From JBEIHX01 sp040381075 (lineage in GTDB: Bacteria; Pseudomonadota; Alphaproteobacteria; Caulobacterales; Aquidulcibacteraceae), in the NCBI GenBank assembly GCA_040381075.1, contig JBEIHX010000007.1:1-64000 (forward strand): 64,000 bases of DNA. Reading direction: 5' to 3'. The notes under the pieces are model-generated. The model had not been told where the DNA came from and searched no databases. It saw only the letters and a list, made by a program, of their open reading frames with translations. Below are positions 1 through 8,703 of this stretch, one piece after another (position 1 is the stretch's first letter; each line of letters starts with the position of its first letter). A program made the position numbers and the translations under genes.

Positions 1-2360
1 GCGCGCCCATCGGCGAGGCAGAACGCCGCAAGCGCGTAGCGCAGATGCGGGACGATGAACCCGCAGCGGCGCTCAACCCGGGCGAGGAGTGCGCGCACCT
101 CCTCCAGGTCGCCGGGACCGGCGCGCTCTGCCAGCGCGCAGGCCAGCCGTCCCGCAAGGTTGGCCGTCGCATACATGCCGGCCTCGGAGTCGGGCCGCTC
201 CAGACCGGCGTCGGCGACTTCACGCGCCGCAGCGATCGCCCGGTCCGGATCCTCCCGCCAGGGAATGTCCGTCGTCTCGCTGAAGGCATAGGTGATGTGG
301 ACCGTATCGACCTGGCCGACGTCGCGCGCAGCCGTGATCAGCGCGTCGGATCTGGCGCGCAGGACAGCGAGATCGACGTCTTCGGCATGCGACAGCGCGA
401 GCGTCTCGCGCGCCAGGATCATGAGCCCGGCGCGTGTGCGCGCCGGCCACGCCAGGGCCGCCAGATCGGCCGTGATCGCCTCAAGGCCCTGGCCGCGGGC
501 GGTGACGACCCGATAGGTCGCCTCGGCGCTGAGCAGCGTGGTCAGCGCCAGGCGATCTGCCCCGGCAGTCACCACCCTGCGGGCCTCGGTGACGAGCATG
601 TCGTCCCCCTGGAACGAGTAGACCGCGGCCAGCAGGCGGGCGGCATGCAGCCGCTCGCGCTCAGGCGCCGGCGCGCCGGCGCCTTGGGCAAGCGCGGCCT
701 CCACCCAGCGCTGCTGTCTCGCACCGGCCAAGAGGATGAAACCATTCGCGGCAAGGGTGACGCCAAGACCCGTGTCGCCGTCCGGTCCGAAGGCCCAGTC
801 CAGCGCGGTTTGCAGATTGTCGCGCTCGATGCCGAAGCGGGCGGCGAAATCGGTCGGCCGCATATCGCCCCAGTAGGCGGCGAGCGCGGGGGCCAGAAAC
901 GCCGCAAAATGCGCCGCATGCCGACGGTGCAGGGCCGGCGCCTCACCGGCCTCGGCAAGCCTGGTCTGGGCGTAGGCGCGCATTGTCTCGAGGAGCCGGA
1001 AGCGGGCGCGCGCCCCCGTCCGGTCGACCGCCACCAGCGACTTGGCGACGAGACCGGCGAGGATGTTTTCCGCAGCGATGGCGTCAGTGTGCGCGTCAGA
1101 CGCGACGGCGCAGGCGGCTTCCAGCGAAAACCCGCCAGCGAACACCGCGAGCCGGCGAAACACAGCCGCCTCCTCCGGCGCGAGCAGGCTGTGGCTCCAG
1201 TCAAGCATGGCGATGAGCGTACGCTGGCGCGCCATTGCCGTGCGCCGCCCCCCGGTAAGCGTGCGAAAGCGGTCGTCAAGGCGCGCCAGCAGCGTGTCGC
1301 AGCCAAGCGCGGGAGCCCTCGCGCCCGCCATTTCGATGGCAAGCGCAATGCCGTCAAGCCGGGCGCAGATGTCACGTATGGCGGCGGCGTTGGCGGGCGT
1401 GCGCGTGAAGGCGGGATCGGCGCCCTGGGCCCGGCGCACGAAGAGTTCCTGCGCATCCTCCTCGCTGAGCGAGCGCAGCCGGACCACCCGCTCTCCCTCC
1501 AGACCCAGAACCTCCTGGGAGGTGACCAGAAAGCGCACCTGCGGGGCGTGCTGGAGAATCTGCTCCACCATGGCGGCCGCCGCTTCGATCAGGTGTTCGC
1601 AATTGTCGAGCACGATCAGCGCCCGCCAGTTGCGCAGGCGCTCCAGAAGCTCTGTCGGCGGATCTACGGTGACCGGTAGGCCCATGGCCCGCGCCATGGC
1701 CCCGGCCAGGGCGGCGGGATCGCTGAGCGGCGCGAGTTCGACCAGCCACACGCCATCCTCGCAGCCTTCGGTGAGCGCGCGCGCCGCCTCGATGGCAAGG
1801 CGCGTCTTGCCGATGCCGCCAGGTCCGGTCAGGGTGACAAGCGCTGAAGTCTCCAGGAGCCGGGCGATCTGCGCCAGTTCGCCGGCGCGTCCGATCAACG
1901 TCTCCAGCCGCCGCGGCAGGTTGCCCCGCACGGCGGGCGCCGTGGCGGGCGCGCCGACGGCAAGCCCCACAAAACCGCGCACATCCCGGACGAACCCCTG
2001 GAACGCAGGATCTGTCCGCTCGCCGCGCCAGAGCGTCAGGTCGGCGGTGTGCGTGAGCTCAAACATGATCGGGCGCTCGCAGGGCTCGATCATGGCGGGG
2101 ACAAGGGTTTTGTTGCGGTCGGCCAGCGTCGCTTCGGCCCGCACCCAGCGTGATGTCACAGACGTCTTCGACCACAGCACCACGACGGCCCTGGCGGCGC
2201 GCAGCGCCGCCTCGGTGACCTCGTCATAGGCTTCTCCGGCGCGCAGACCCCTGTCCCACCAGACCGTGAGGCCCTCGGCGGCGAAGGCGTCGGCGAACAG
2301 CTGCGCCCGCGCCTGGTCCTCGCGCGCGTAGGACAGAAAGACATCGCACGGCCCGGTCAC
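1..2360 (-). CDS. TIR domain-STAND ATPase (NB-ARC-like), 3' end outside window
   Basis: Putative NAD-cleaving or signalling TIR protein fused to a STAND-type ATPase; only the first ~786 codons are inside the window and no stop is reached. Residues 5-111 form a TIR domain: it opens with CDVFLSYAREDQ, has the WWDRGL box, and the SRWVRAE segment places a Glu at about residue 76 where bacterial TIR NADases carry the catalytic Glu. A Walker A GPGGIGKT lies at about 179-186 and a Walker B segment reads IVLDNCEHL, the hallmark of the predicted-ATPase family otherwise found behind OmpR-type DNA-binding or cyclase domains. The rest is alpha-helical, with no obvious second domain. The GTG start at 2360 is the first good start after an in-frame TAA 36 nt upstream. 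It follows the SLOG/four-TM gene on the same strand after 142 nt. Function as an abortive-infection effector is inference from domain content. Confidence 0.85.
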   Translation of the reverse strand, partial: MTGPCDVFLSYAREDQARAQLFADAFAAEGLTVWWDRGLRAGEAYDEVTEAALRAARAVVVLWSKTSVTSRWVRAEATLADRNKTLVPAMIEPCERPIMFELTHTADLTLWRGERTDPAFQGFVRDVRGFVGLAVGAPATAPAVRGNLPRRLETLIGRAGELAQIARLLETSALVTLTGPGGIGKTRLAIEAARALTEGCEDGVWLVELAPLSDPAALAGAMARAMGLPVTVDPPTELLERLRNWRALIVLDNCEHLIEAAAAMVEQILQHAPQVRFLVTSQEVLGLEGERVVRLRSLSEEDAQELFVRRAQGADPAFTRTPANAAAIRDICARLDGIALAIEMAGARAPALGCDTLLARLDDRFRTLTGGRRTAMARQRTLIAMLDWSHSLLAPEEAAVFRRLAVFAGGFSLEAACAVASDAHTDAIAAENILAGLVAKSLVAVDRTGARARFRLLETMRAYAQTRLAEAGEAPALHRRHAAHFAAFLAPALAAYWGDMRPTDFAARFGIERDNLQTALDWAFGPDGDTGLGVTLAANGFILLAGARQQRWVEAALAQGAGAPAPERERLHAARLLAAVYSFQGDDMLVTEARRVVTAGADRLALTTLLSAEATYRVVTARGQGLEAITADLAALAWPARTRAGLMILARETLALSHAEDVDLAVLRARSDALITAARDVGQVDTVHITYAFSETTDIPWREDPDRAIAAAREVADAGLERPDSEAGMYATANLAGRLACALAERAGPGDLEEVRALLARVERRCGFIVPHLRYALAAFCLADGR

Positions 2361-2502
2361 GGCGCGCCCCTGGTGATCGTTGAGCGCCAGTTATGTCGGC
2401 GCGACGCCGGCGCGCAAGCCCCGCCGGGACGTGGGGCGCGCCAGAGGGGGGAAGATCCTGGCGACGGCCCGCTTCGCCGGCGGGTGCGGTTGCACCGGAC
2501 GC

Positions 2503-4503
2503 TCAGGCAGGCACGGTGATCTGTTTGGCTGCAAACACAGCCTGCCAGTTCTCGATCTCGCTCACCACGATCTCGTCGACCGCGCTCGCCAGCTCGGCTG
2601 CAGTGCGATAGGCGAGGGGCGCGTCGGGGGCGGCGAGGATGAGGCCGAGACGCGCCTCCACCGCTTCAAGCTTGCCCGCGGTCACCTCCGAAATCGCAGC
2701 GAAGCGCTCAAAGTCGCCAAAGAAGCGAATCCCGGCAAGCCCCCCGCCAAACGTCGGCAGCGCGACGCCCAGAAAGGTGAAGATCTTGGCGGCGGACTTC
2801 GCCGCGTCCTTGTCCACCACGCCAAACGCCACGCAGGCAGTGATGGCGAGGTACACGACAGCACAGGCAAGCGCGAGCTGGAACGCGTGCTCGGACAATG
2901 TGTCGAGGTTGTGATGGACCGCGGTGAGGCGGCGGGCCTTGTTATGATGGTAGGCGCGCTGGCCAGCGACGTGCGGGGCGATCAGATCGCGCAGCGCTGC
3001 ACGCAGATAGTCCTGGGAGACACACGCGCCGGGCAGGCCCGCCTCGCGGATCGCGTGACGCGCGTAATGTTCCGGCCACGATGTGTCTGCGCCGCGCGGC
3101 CAGCGCCCGGGCGCACGCCCGACGCCGAGCGCGAGGCCGAGCGGAGCGTGACGGAGATATTCCGCAACCCGACGGGTCTCAAACCAGCGTCCGTGCCAGC
3201 GACGCCTCTGTCCAAGCGCGGTGATCCCCAGGATGGCGCACAGGAGCACGACCTCGAAGGCGGCGAAGGGCCATTTCCAGGCGGTGTCGACAAGCGGCAG
3301 ATAGGCGACGCCGCTGATCACCGCGAGGGCGGACAGCGCGAAATTCACCACCATGCCGCTGCGATAGGCGTCCGACAGATGGGCGGAAATGCCGTCCGCC
3401 CAGGCGAAGCGCGACAGCACCCCGGACACGATGCGCTCGGACCACAGCCCCTGCGTCGAGGGCAGTGCGCGCAGCGCCGAGACAAGACGCGCCGCCGAGC
3501 CGGCGGCGATCGCCCCGGGCGGCTCATAGGTCTGGGTGAGCGCGCGAAACGGGTTGCCCCTGTCGCCCCCGAACACTGCTTCGACGCGGCGATAGGAATG
3601 CCAGAGCCGATTGCTGGACCTGCGCCAGTAGCGCGCGTCCAACGCAGCGACGCCCTGCGCCCCGCGCTTCCCGGGAACGGCCGGACGCGGCGACACGGCG
3701 TCGGCCACAAGGCGTGCCAGCGCGCCCTCGCGGTCAGGCTGACCGGCGCTGGGGCGGCGCATGACCAGGGCCTCGGGCGCGCCAAGGATGCGCCAGTCGT
3801 CAGGCGCGGCCGGATCGATCCAGATGACAGGCGCGCCAAGTTCGAGGGCGGCGGCGACGGTATGTCCGGTCCCGCCGACGAAACTGGTGCGCGCCCCGTC
3901 CCAGACCGCGATCAGGAGATCGGACTGCTCGACGACGATGCGCGATGCGAGCGCCACCCGGGCCGAACTGTCGGCGCGGAACATGTCGGCCTTCGCCATG
4001 TCGCCCGGCGCGTCGTGCATGGCGAGGAAGACCGCAGCGATGTCGGCGTCGGCGTCGGCCAGTTCGAAGACCTGGGCTTTGGCGTCGAGCTCGTGGATGG
4101 CCGCCGCACGCGCCGCAACAGACGGATCGGCGGGCGGGCCCCCGGCGACAAGGGCGCGCGCATCCGCCGCGCTCCCGGGATGGGCGTTGATCGCGCAATT
4201 GAGCGCCCGACCGAACGGGAGCGGCGCCACAAGGTCCCAGCCGCGCGCCAGCGCTTCGCGGGCCGCGATCTGGTCGGTCCCGTCGGCCAGCATGGAATGC
4301 ATCCGGACGGGCGCGAGCGGTGCGCCGAACGGCCCCGGGACAGTGGCGAGCGCCGCAGCGATAAGATCCAGCACGCGGGTCATGGCGGCGTCGATCCGCG
4401 TCGCGCTCGGCCCAAAGGCGGGATGATCGGCACGATGCCCGGCCACGCCCAGGCACAGGCGCACGCCAGGCGCGGAAGGGGCTGCGATGGCCGAACGGGT
4501 CAT
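2503..4503 (-). CDS. SLOG domain protein with C-terminal four-TM (SLATT-like) region
   Basis: Protein of 666 aa. Residues ~14-235 look like a SLOG (Rossmann-like, nucleotide-derivative binding) domain: GVAGHR near the start, DGTDQIAAREAL followed by APLPFGR, and SDLLIAVWDG then GGTGHTVAAALELGAPVIW. Residues ~290-380 are a linker. Two hydrophobic hairpins follow: TM1 ~384-405 and TM2 ~412-433 with a trailing RWFETRRVAEYLR helix, then TM3 ~541-562 and TM4 ~574-594 with a terminal helix. This arrangement resembles SLATT domains, the predicted pore-forming partners of SLOG sensors in nucleotide-dependent conflict systems. Start: ATG at 4503 is preferred because the 22 residues upstream (to an ATG at 4569) have atypical composition. 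The adjacent TIR-STAND gene downstream supports an immune role. Domain assignment is by eye; no homology search was run. Confidence 0.8.
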   Translation of the reverse strand: MTRSAIAAPSAPGVRLCLGVAGHRADHPAFGPSATRIDAAMTRVLDLIAAALATVPGPFGAPLAPVRMHSMLADGTDQIAAREALARGWDLVAPLPFGRALNCAINAHPGSAADARALVAGGPPADPSVAARAAAIHELDAKAQVFELADADADIAAVFLAMHDAPGDMAKADMFRADSSARVALASRIVVEQSDLLIAVWDGARTSFVGGTGHTVAAALELGAPVIWIDPAAPDDWRILGAPEALVMRRPSAGQPDREGALARLVADAVSPRPAVPGKRGAQGVAALDARYWRRSSNRLWHSYRRVEAVFGGDRGNPFRALTQTYEPPGAIAAGSAARLVSALRALPSTQGLWSERIVSGVLSRFAWADGISAHLSDAYRSGMVVNFALSALAVISGVAYLPLVDTAWKWPFAAFEVVLLCAILGITALGQRRRWHGRWFETRRVAEYLRHAPLGLALGVGRAPGRWPRGADTSWPEHYARHAIREAGLPGACVSQDYLRAALRDLIAPHVAGQRAYHHNKARRLTAVHHNLDTLSEHAFQLALACAVVYLAITACVAFGVVDKDAAKSAAKIFTFLGVALPTFGGGLAGIRFFGDFERFAAISEVTAGKLEAVEARLGLILAAPDAPLAYRTAAELASAVDEIVVSEIENWQAVFAAKQITVPA

Positions 4504-4610
4504 GTCTGCGCACTCATGGTTGGAGCGACAGCCGGGCTTTGCCGGTGCTTTGTTTTGCCGGAGCTTCAAACGCAGCGCGGCCGTCGCAAACCGTTTTCAC
4601 GCGACCGCGA

Positions 4611-4644
4611 CATCCCGCCGCGCCGGTCACGCGCCGGCGGGATG
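4611..4644 (-). terminator. Perfect 10-bp stem-loop after P450 gene
   Basis: The arms CATCCCGCCG and CGGCGGGATG pair perfectly around a 14-nt loop, 17 nt after the stop codon of the P450 gene. No T-run follows on the minus strand, so it may be a transcript-protecting hairpin rather than a true intrinsic terminator. It marks the likely boundary between the catabolic genes and the SLOG/TIR module. Confidence 0.4.
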
Positions 4645-4660
4645 CGCGGGCAGGCGCGCG

Positions 4661-5896
4661 TCATGCAGCCACATCCAGGCGCTCCAGCCCGCGAAAAAAC
4701 GGCAGCATGCGCCACTGCGCCGGCGCCTCGGGATCCGCCAGGCGCAGGTTGGGAAAGCGGTCAAACAGGCGCAGCAGGGCGACCTGGGCCTCGAGACGGG
4801 CCAGCGGGGCCCCGATGCAGATATGGGACCCGCCGCCGAAGGCGACGTGGGGGGCATGCGGGCGGGTGATGTCGAATCGATGCGGGTCGACGAACACGTC
4901 CGGGTCGCGATTGGCGGCGCGCAGCGAACAGGTGATCGATTGGGCGGCGCCGACCGGGCAGCCGCCGATCGCCAGATCGCGCGACGCAACGCGCCCGGTC
5001 AGGTCGACCGGCGGGTCGAAGCGCAGCGCCTCCTCCACCGCGAGGGCGATGAGGCCAGGATCTGCGCGCAGCTTGTCGCGTTCGCCGGGGTTCACCAGAA
5101 ACAGGCGCACCGCATTGCCGATCAGGTCAGTGGTCGTCAGGTTGCCGCCGACCAGCAGGGCGGCCAGGTTGAGGGCGAGCTCCTGGTCGTCGATCGGCGC
5201 GCCCTCAGCCTGCAGGGCGGTCATGTCGGAGATAAGATCATCCTTCGGTGCGGCCCGGCGCTCGGCCATGGTCGCCAGCAGATAGTCGCTGAGCGCCGCG
5301 CGGGCGGCCTCCATACGGGCGGTGGCCTGCGGCGTGCGGGACGGGTTGAACACCTCGACGATCGCCTGTGACCAGTCGCGAAACTCCGCCAGCCGACCAT
5401 GATCCACCCCCAGGATCATGGCGATCACATCGATCGGGATGGGTTCGCAGAAGCGCGCCATCAGGTCGAACGACGGTTCGCCCTCAAGGGCGTCGAGCGC
5501 GGCGTCGACGATGCGTTCGACCTCGGGCCGGCAGCGCGCGACGCGGGCGTACAGCGCTTTGGCCAGAGGCTCGCGCAGGCGCCTGTGGTCCGGATCATCG
5601 AGCAGGAGGATCGATGTGGCGTGGCTGCGCGCGACGCCCGGATCTGCGCCGGCGATCAGCAGGCGCGCGATGAAGGACGCCGCTTCAGCGCGCACCGGAT
5701 CACGCCACAGGGTACGGTCGTTCAGGACAGCGCGCACGTCGGCGTGGCGCGACAGCACGACTGTGCCCGCGGCAGCATCGCGGTGCACCGGCGCGCTGGC
5801 GCGCAGGGCGTCGAGCAGGCCGTGCGGATCCTCGCGAAACACCGGATTGAGCGGGGTCAGATCAAACAGCGGCGGAACAGGCGCGGGATCAGCCAT
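4661..5896 (-). CDS. Cytochrome P450
   Basis: Soluble bacterial class P450 of 411 aa, close to the usual ~400 aa. Visible motifs: I-helix segment LLVGGNLTTTD (the position of the AGxxTT oxygen-activation motif, here with Gly instead of Ala), K-helix EEALR (ExxR), and the heme-binding loop FGGGSHICIG with the proximal Cys at ~360. It would need ferredoxin and reductase partners; none is adjacent, though an adrenodoxin-like ferredoxin gene lies at 34803. Start ATG at 5896 follows GGAGG at 6-7 nt; a longer frame to 5962 reads through a tandem repeat and is rejected. It lies downstream of TonB receptor and esterase genes on the same strand, with three 18-nt repeats just upstream of its start. Substrate unknown. 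Confidence 0.95.
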   Translation of the reverse strand: MADPAPVPPLFDLTPLNPVFREDPHGLLDALRASAPVHRDAAAGTVVLSRHADVRAVLNDRTLWRDPVRAEAASFIARLLIAGADPGVARSHATSILLLDDPDHRRLREPLAKALYARVARCRPEVERIVDAALDALEGEPSFDLMARFCEPIPIDVIAMILGVDHGRLAEFRDWSQAIVEVFNPSRTPQATARMEAARAALSDYLLATMAERRAAPKDDLISDMTALQAEGAPIDDQELALNLAALLVGGNLTTTDLIGNAVRLFLVNPGERDKLRADPGLIALAVEEALRFDPPVDLTGRVASRDLAIGGCPVGAAQSITCSLRAANRDPDVFVDPHRFDITRPHAPHVAFGGGSHICIGAPLARLEAQVALLRLFDRFPNLRLADPEAPAQWRMLPFFRGLERLDVAA

Positions 5897-5931
5897 GCTG
5901 CAGCCTCCAGAGCAAGAGAGGTACGCACCTT

Positions 5932-5985
5932 CGCACGCAAACCGGAATGCGCACGCAAACAAGATTGCGCACGCAAACCAGAGTG
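5932..5985. repeat. Three tandem 18-nt repeats upstream of P450
   Basis: Three consecutive 18-nt units, each starting CGCACGCAAAC, lie 36-89 nt upstream of the P450 start codon. The first 11 nt are invariant except the last base of the second copy region; the remaining 7 vary. The position in the promoter region would allow iterated regulator binding, but they may simply be one of the many intergenic tandem arrays in this window. Confidence 0.85.
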
Positions 5986-6084
5986 GCGGTTTCTCCTATC
6001 ACATGCGCCACGCCCCGTCCCCGCGGGGATCGTCGCAGTCCTGGGCCCGCCGGCGCGCCATGCGCCTGACCGGAACGAACCGTC

Positions 6085-7290
6085 TCAGCGCTGGCCGCCG
6101 CGCCGTGCGCGCATCTCCTGCAGGCGCGCCATGCCGTCGCGCAATTCCGCCCGGGTGAGCTTGCCGTCCCTGTCAGCGTCCATGAACGCGAAGCCCTGTT
6201 CGCGCCGCCCGGCGCCCAGCCATTCGCCCAACGACACCACGCCGTCACCATCGGCATCAACCTCAGCCCCGGCGCGGCCTTCAGGCCGGATCGAACGGCC
6301 CGCCATGCCGCCCGGCGCTGGCGCCGCGGGCGCGGCTGCGGGCGGGGCCAGGGGCGCAGCCGCGGAGGGGGACGCGCTGACAACAGCCCCGGGAACGCGC
6401 CGCTTGTCCTTGAAGAACGCCCAGACGCGCTCGGCGCCCCTGAAGGACTGGATCGGGGTATTCTCTTCCCGGTTCGAGACCGTGCCGGGCCAGCCGTGTC
6501 CGCCGACGGCGTCAACCAGCGCGACGGTGACGGCGCCGCCCGGCTGGGCTGCATAGGTGCGTGTCGTCACCGAGCCCTGCGTTTCGACCACAGGCGTGCG
6601 GTCCGACCGGTTGGCGGCAATCCAGAAATTGACGGTCTCCTCCAGCGATTTGTAGGGCGCCGCCTGCGCCCCGGCCACCATCGGATTGCGGCTCATTCCG
6701 CCGGTGATCGGCACTTCGCCGTCTTTGGCGCCGTTGATCATCAGGATCGGCAGAGGCAGTGCGGGTTTGTCCTCGAAGGTGAACATTGCGCCTACGATCG
6801 GCGCGATCGCGGCAAGTTTTTCGGCCCGCTTTGCAGCGTACACGAATGTCATCATGGCGCCGTTGGATCCGCCGGTCATGTAGATGCGCGTCGGGTCGGC
6901 GCGATGCTGCGCCACCAGAAGGTCGATCAGCGTGTCGAGATAGGCGATGTCATCGGCGCTGCCGACCTGCCCGCGCATCAGATACCCCGTGTTCCATCCG
7001 TATTGCTCCGGCTGCCATTGTGTCCCTTGCGCAAAGACGACTGAGAACCCCTCAGCGACCGCAAGATCGTCAAACCCGGTGCGCGCCCGCTGCCGGTCCG
7101 CGCTTCCGCGCCCGCCATGCAGCACGAGCACGACCGGGCGCACCTCACCGGCCGGCGCCTCATTGACGAGCACAGCGCGCCGCTCGGCCGCGCCGACCCT
7201 GAACGTCAGCTCCCGGGCCGGCACGGATTGCGCAAGGGCTGTCGCATGTGCAAACGCGGCGGCGAGGAAGGCGGCGATCACAAGACGCAT
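6085..7290 (-). CDS. Secreted PHB depolymerase-like esterase with C-terminal EF-hand pair
   Basis: Predicted exported serine esterase of 401 aa, of the polyhydroxybutyrate depolymerase/LpqC/feruloyl-esterase type. Residues 1-~21 are a Sec signal peptide (MRLVIAAFLAAAFAHATALA). The hydrolase domain has an oxyanion-region VLHGGRGS and the nucleophile elbow TGGSNGAMM (GxSxG). The likely acid lies in NGAKDGEVP and the catalytic His in GGHGWPG. After a Ala/Pro linker (~320-345) come two canonical EF-hand loops, DADGDGVVSLGEW and DADRDGKLTRAEL, predicted to bind calcium. Start ATG at 7290 has GGAGA upstream; the longer frame to 7464 lacks a sensible signal peptide. It follows a paralogous esterase gene on the same strand, behind a TonB receptor, suggesting extracytoplasmic cleavage of an ester substrate before or during uptake. 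Confidence 0.9.
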   Translation of the reverse strand: MRLVIAAFLAAAFAHATALAQSVPARELTFRVGAAERRAVLVNEAPAGEVRPVVLVLHGGRGSADRQRARTGFDDLAVAEGFSVVFAQGTQWQPEQYGWNTGYLMRGQVGSADDIAYLDTLIDLLVAQHRADPTRIYMTGGSNGAMMTFVYAAKRAEKLAAIAPIVGAMFTFEDKPALPLPILMINGAKDGEVPITGGMSRNPMVAGAQAAPYKSLEETVNFWIAANRSDRTPVVETQGSVTTRTYAAQPGGAVTVALVDAVGGHGWPGTVSNREENTPIQSFRGAERVWAFFKDKRRVPGAVVSASPSAAAPLAPPAAAPAAPAPGGMAGRSIRPEGRAGAEVDADGDGVVSLGEWLGAGRREQGFAFMDADRDGKLTRAELRDGMARLQEMRARRGGQR

Positions 7291-7552
7291 GGCAGGTTCT
7301 CCACTCCACGGGCGGGACCAACAGGCACACCCGAATTTGAACGCACGGCCATGCCTGGTCCGTCGCGCCAGCGGGCGACCTGCGCGGTTATTTCGGAGGC
7401 GCGAGGTTGAGGACTGCGATGCAGCCCCGTCTCGAGGCGCCTTGTTGTCACTCTGCGTTGCCATTCTGCGTTTTCAGTATGCCTGGTCCTCCGGATGGCC
7501 GGCGACACAGACGGTTGACGGCGTGGCCACACACGTCCAGGACTTGGGTCCG

Positions 7553-8599
7553 TCACATCGCAGCCCCGCGTCCCAGCAGAAACTCCCAAATCACAGACTG
7601 TCCATCGATGTCGCGGCTTGAAACGCCCGAGAGCGCCGCCAAGCCCGGATCGGCGTAGGTGCGTGCGCCCTCGCCGGGCAACCTGTGACCGCCGCCCTCG
7701 ACACTGTACATTTCAACCGGTGCAGCACAGTCCCGCGCCCGGGTGACGGATACGCGCGTCCCGTCCGAGGGGTCGGCATCCGGCAGGTCCTGCCGGGTGA
7801 CCTGATCGCTGCAGCGGTTCTGGGTCCGCCAGAAGCGAAAGGTCTGCTCTGCGCTCATGACCACGCCACGATCGTCGCGCGACATCGGTGCGACCTGCCC
7901 GCCGGCATACGGCATCAACCGGTCTGCGCCGCCCCCCACAAACAGAATGGGAATGGCCCGGCGCGGCGCGCATCGCGGGGCAAGCGCGGCCGGCATCCAG
8001 GCGACGAAGGCGGCTGCGCCCGCGATCCTGTCGGACAGCTCACAGACGAGCCGTTGGGTCATCATGCCGCCGTTGGAGCCGCCCGTGACAAAGATGCGCC
8101 GGGGGTCGGCTGCGCCTTCCTCGATCAGCAGATCGATCATGGCGCGGAAGAAAGCGACATCGTCTGCCCCGCTGCGCGCCAGAAGATAGGGGGTGTCGCG
8201 CCCGTCATTCCAGCCCTCGCCGGCGCCGCTCGGATGCACCGTTATGACGCCGTCGCGCAGGCCGAGGTCCTGAAAGCCATACCGGAAGGTGACCCGCCCG
8301 TCAGAGACATTCCCGCCATGCAGGACAAAGACGACCGGCGCTGGAGCCTGTGCGGTGACGGGACGCACGTACCAGAAGCGGCGGGTCAACCCGTCGACCT
8401 CGATGGTGCGCAGGACGGCGCCCTCGGGAACCGGCATGCGGGCGGCGGCGGCGCGCGCACCTGCCTGCGGATCGCCCGGGAGGGCCGGCCTATGCGGTGC
8501 GGTCATCGACGCTGGGGCCGGTTCGGACGGTGGTGATGCGGCACAGGCCGCAACACCCAGGCAGACGGCGCACGCCGCAAGGATGTCACGCAAATCCAT
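7553..8599 (-). CDS. Lipoprotein PHB depolymerase-like esterase
   Basis: Serine esterase of 348 aa, same family as the next gene downstream but without EF-hands. The N-terminus MDLRDILAACAVCLGVAACAAS is a lipoprotein signal with the lipobox Cys at about residue 19. Motifs: VLHGGNVSDG at the oxyanion loop, TGGSNGGMM as nucleophile elbow, GGGADRLMP for the acid region and EGGGHRLPG for the catalytic His. Start ATG at 8599 follows AGGAA by about 8 nt; the longer frame to 8734 would add 45 residues in front of the signal peptide and overlap the receptor gene. The receptor gene ends 104 nt upstream on the same strand. Two paralogous esterases in tandem suggest a polyester, or esters with different acyl parts, as substrate; that is inference. 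Confidence 0.9.
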   Translation of the reverse strand: MDLRDILAACAVCLGVAACAASPPSEPAPASMTAPHRPALPGDPQAGARAAAARMPVPEGAVLRTIEVDGLTRRFWYVRPVTAQAPAPVVFVLHGGNVSDGRVTFRYGFQDLGLRDGVITVHPSGAGEGWNDGRDTPYLLARSGADDVAFFRAMIDLLIEEGAADPRRIFVTGGSNGGMMTQRLVCELSDRIAGAAAFVAWMPAALAPRCAPRRAIPILFVGGGADRLMPYAGGQVAPMSRDDRGVVMSAEQTFRFWRTQNRCSDQVTRQDLPDADPSDGTRVSVTRARDCAAPVEMYSVEGGGHRLPGEGARTYADPGLAALSGVSSRDIDGQSVIWEFLLGRGAAM

Positions 8600-8703
8600 C
8601 ACATAATTCCTGCGCCTGGTGCGCACCTCAGCAAAGACCCGCAGTGCGGCACGCCGACCCGCGGGCGCCGCCCCGGGTGCAGGTCCCGAAGAACGCGCCC
8701 CGC

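Noticed and set aside
45..4869. Long plus-strand open frames (45-1679, 1042-2229, 2380-4869)
   Set aside because: They oppose the TIR-STAND and SLOG genes, are Arg/Gly/Ala-rich and show no domain; they are GC-driven shadows.
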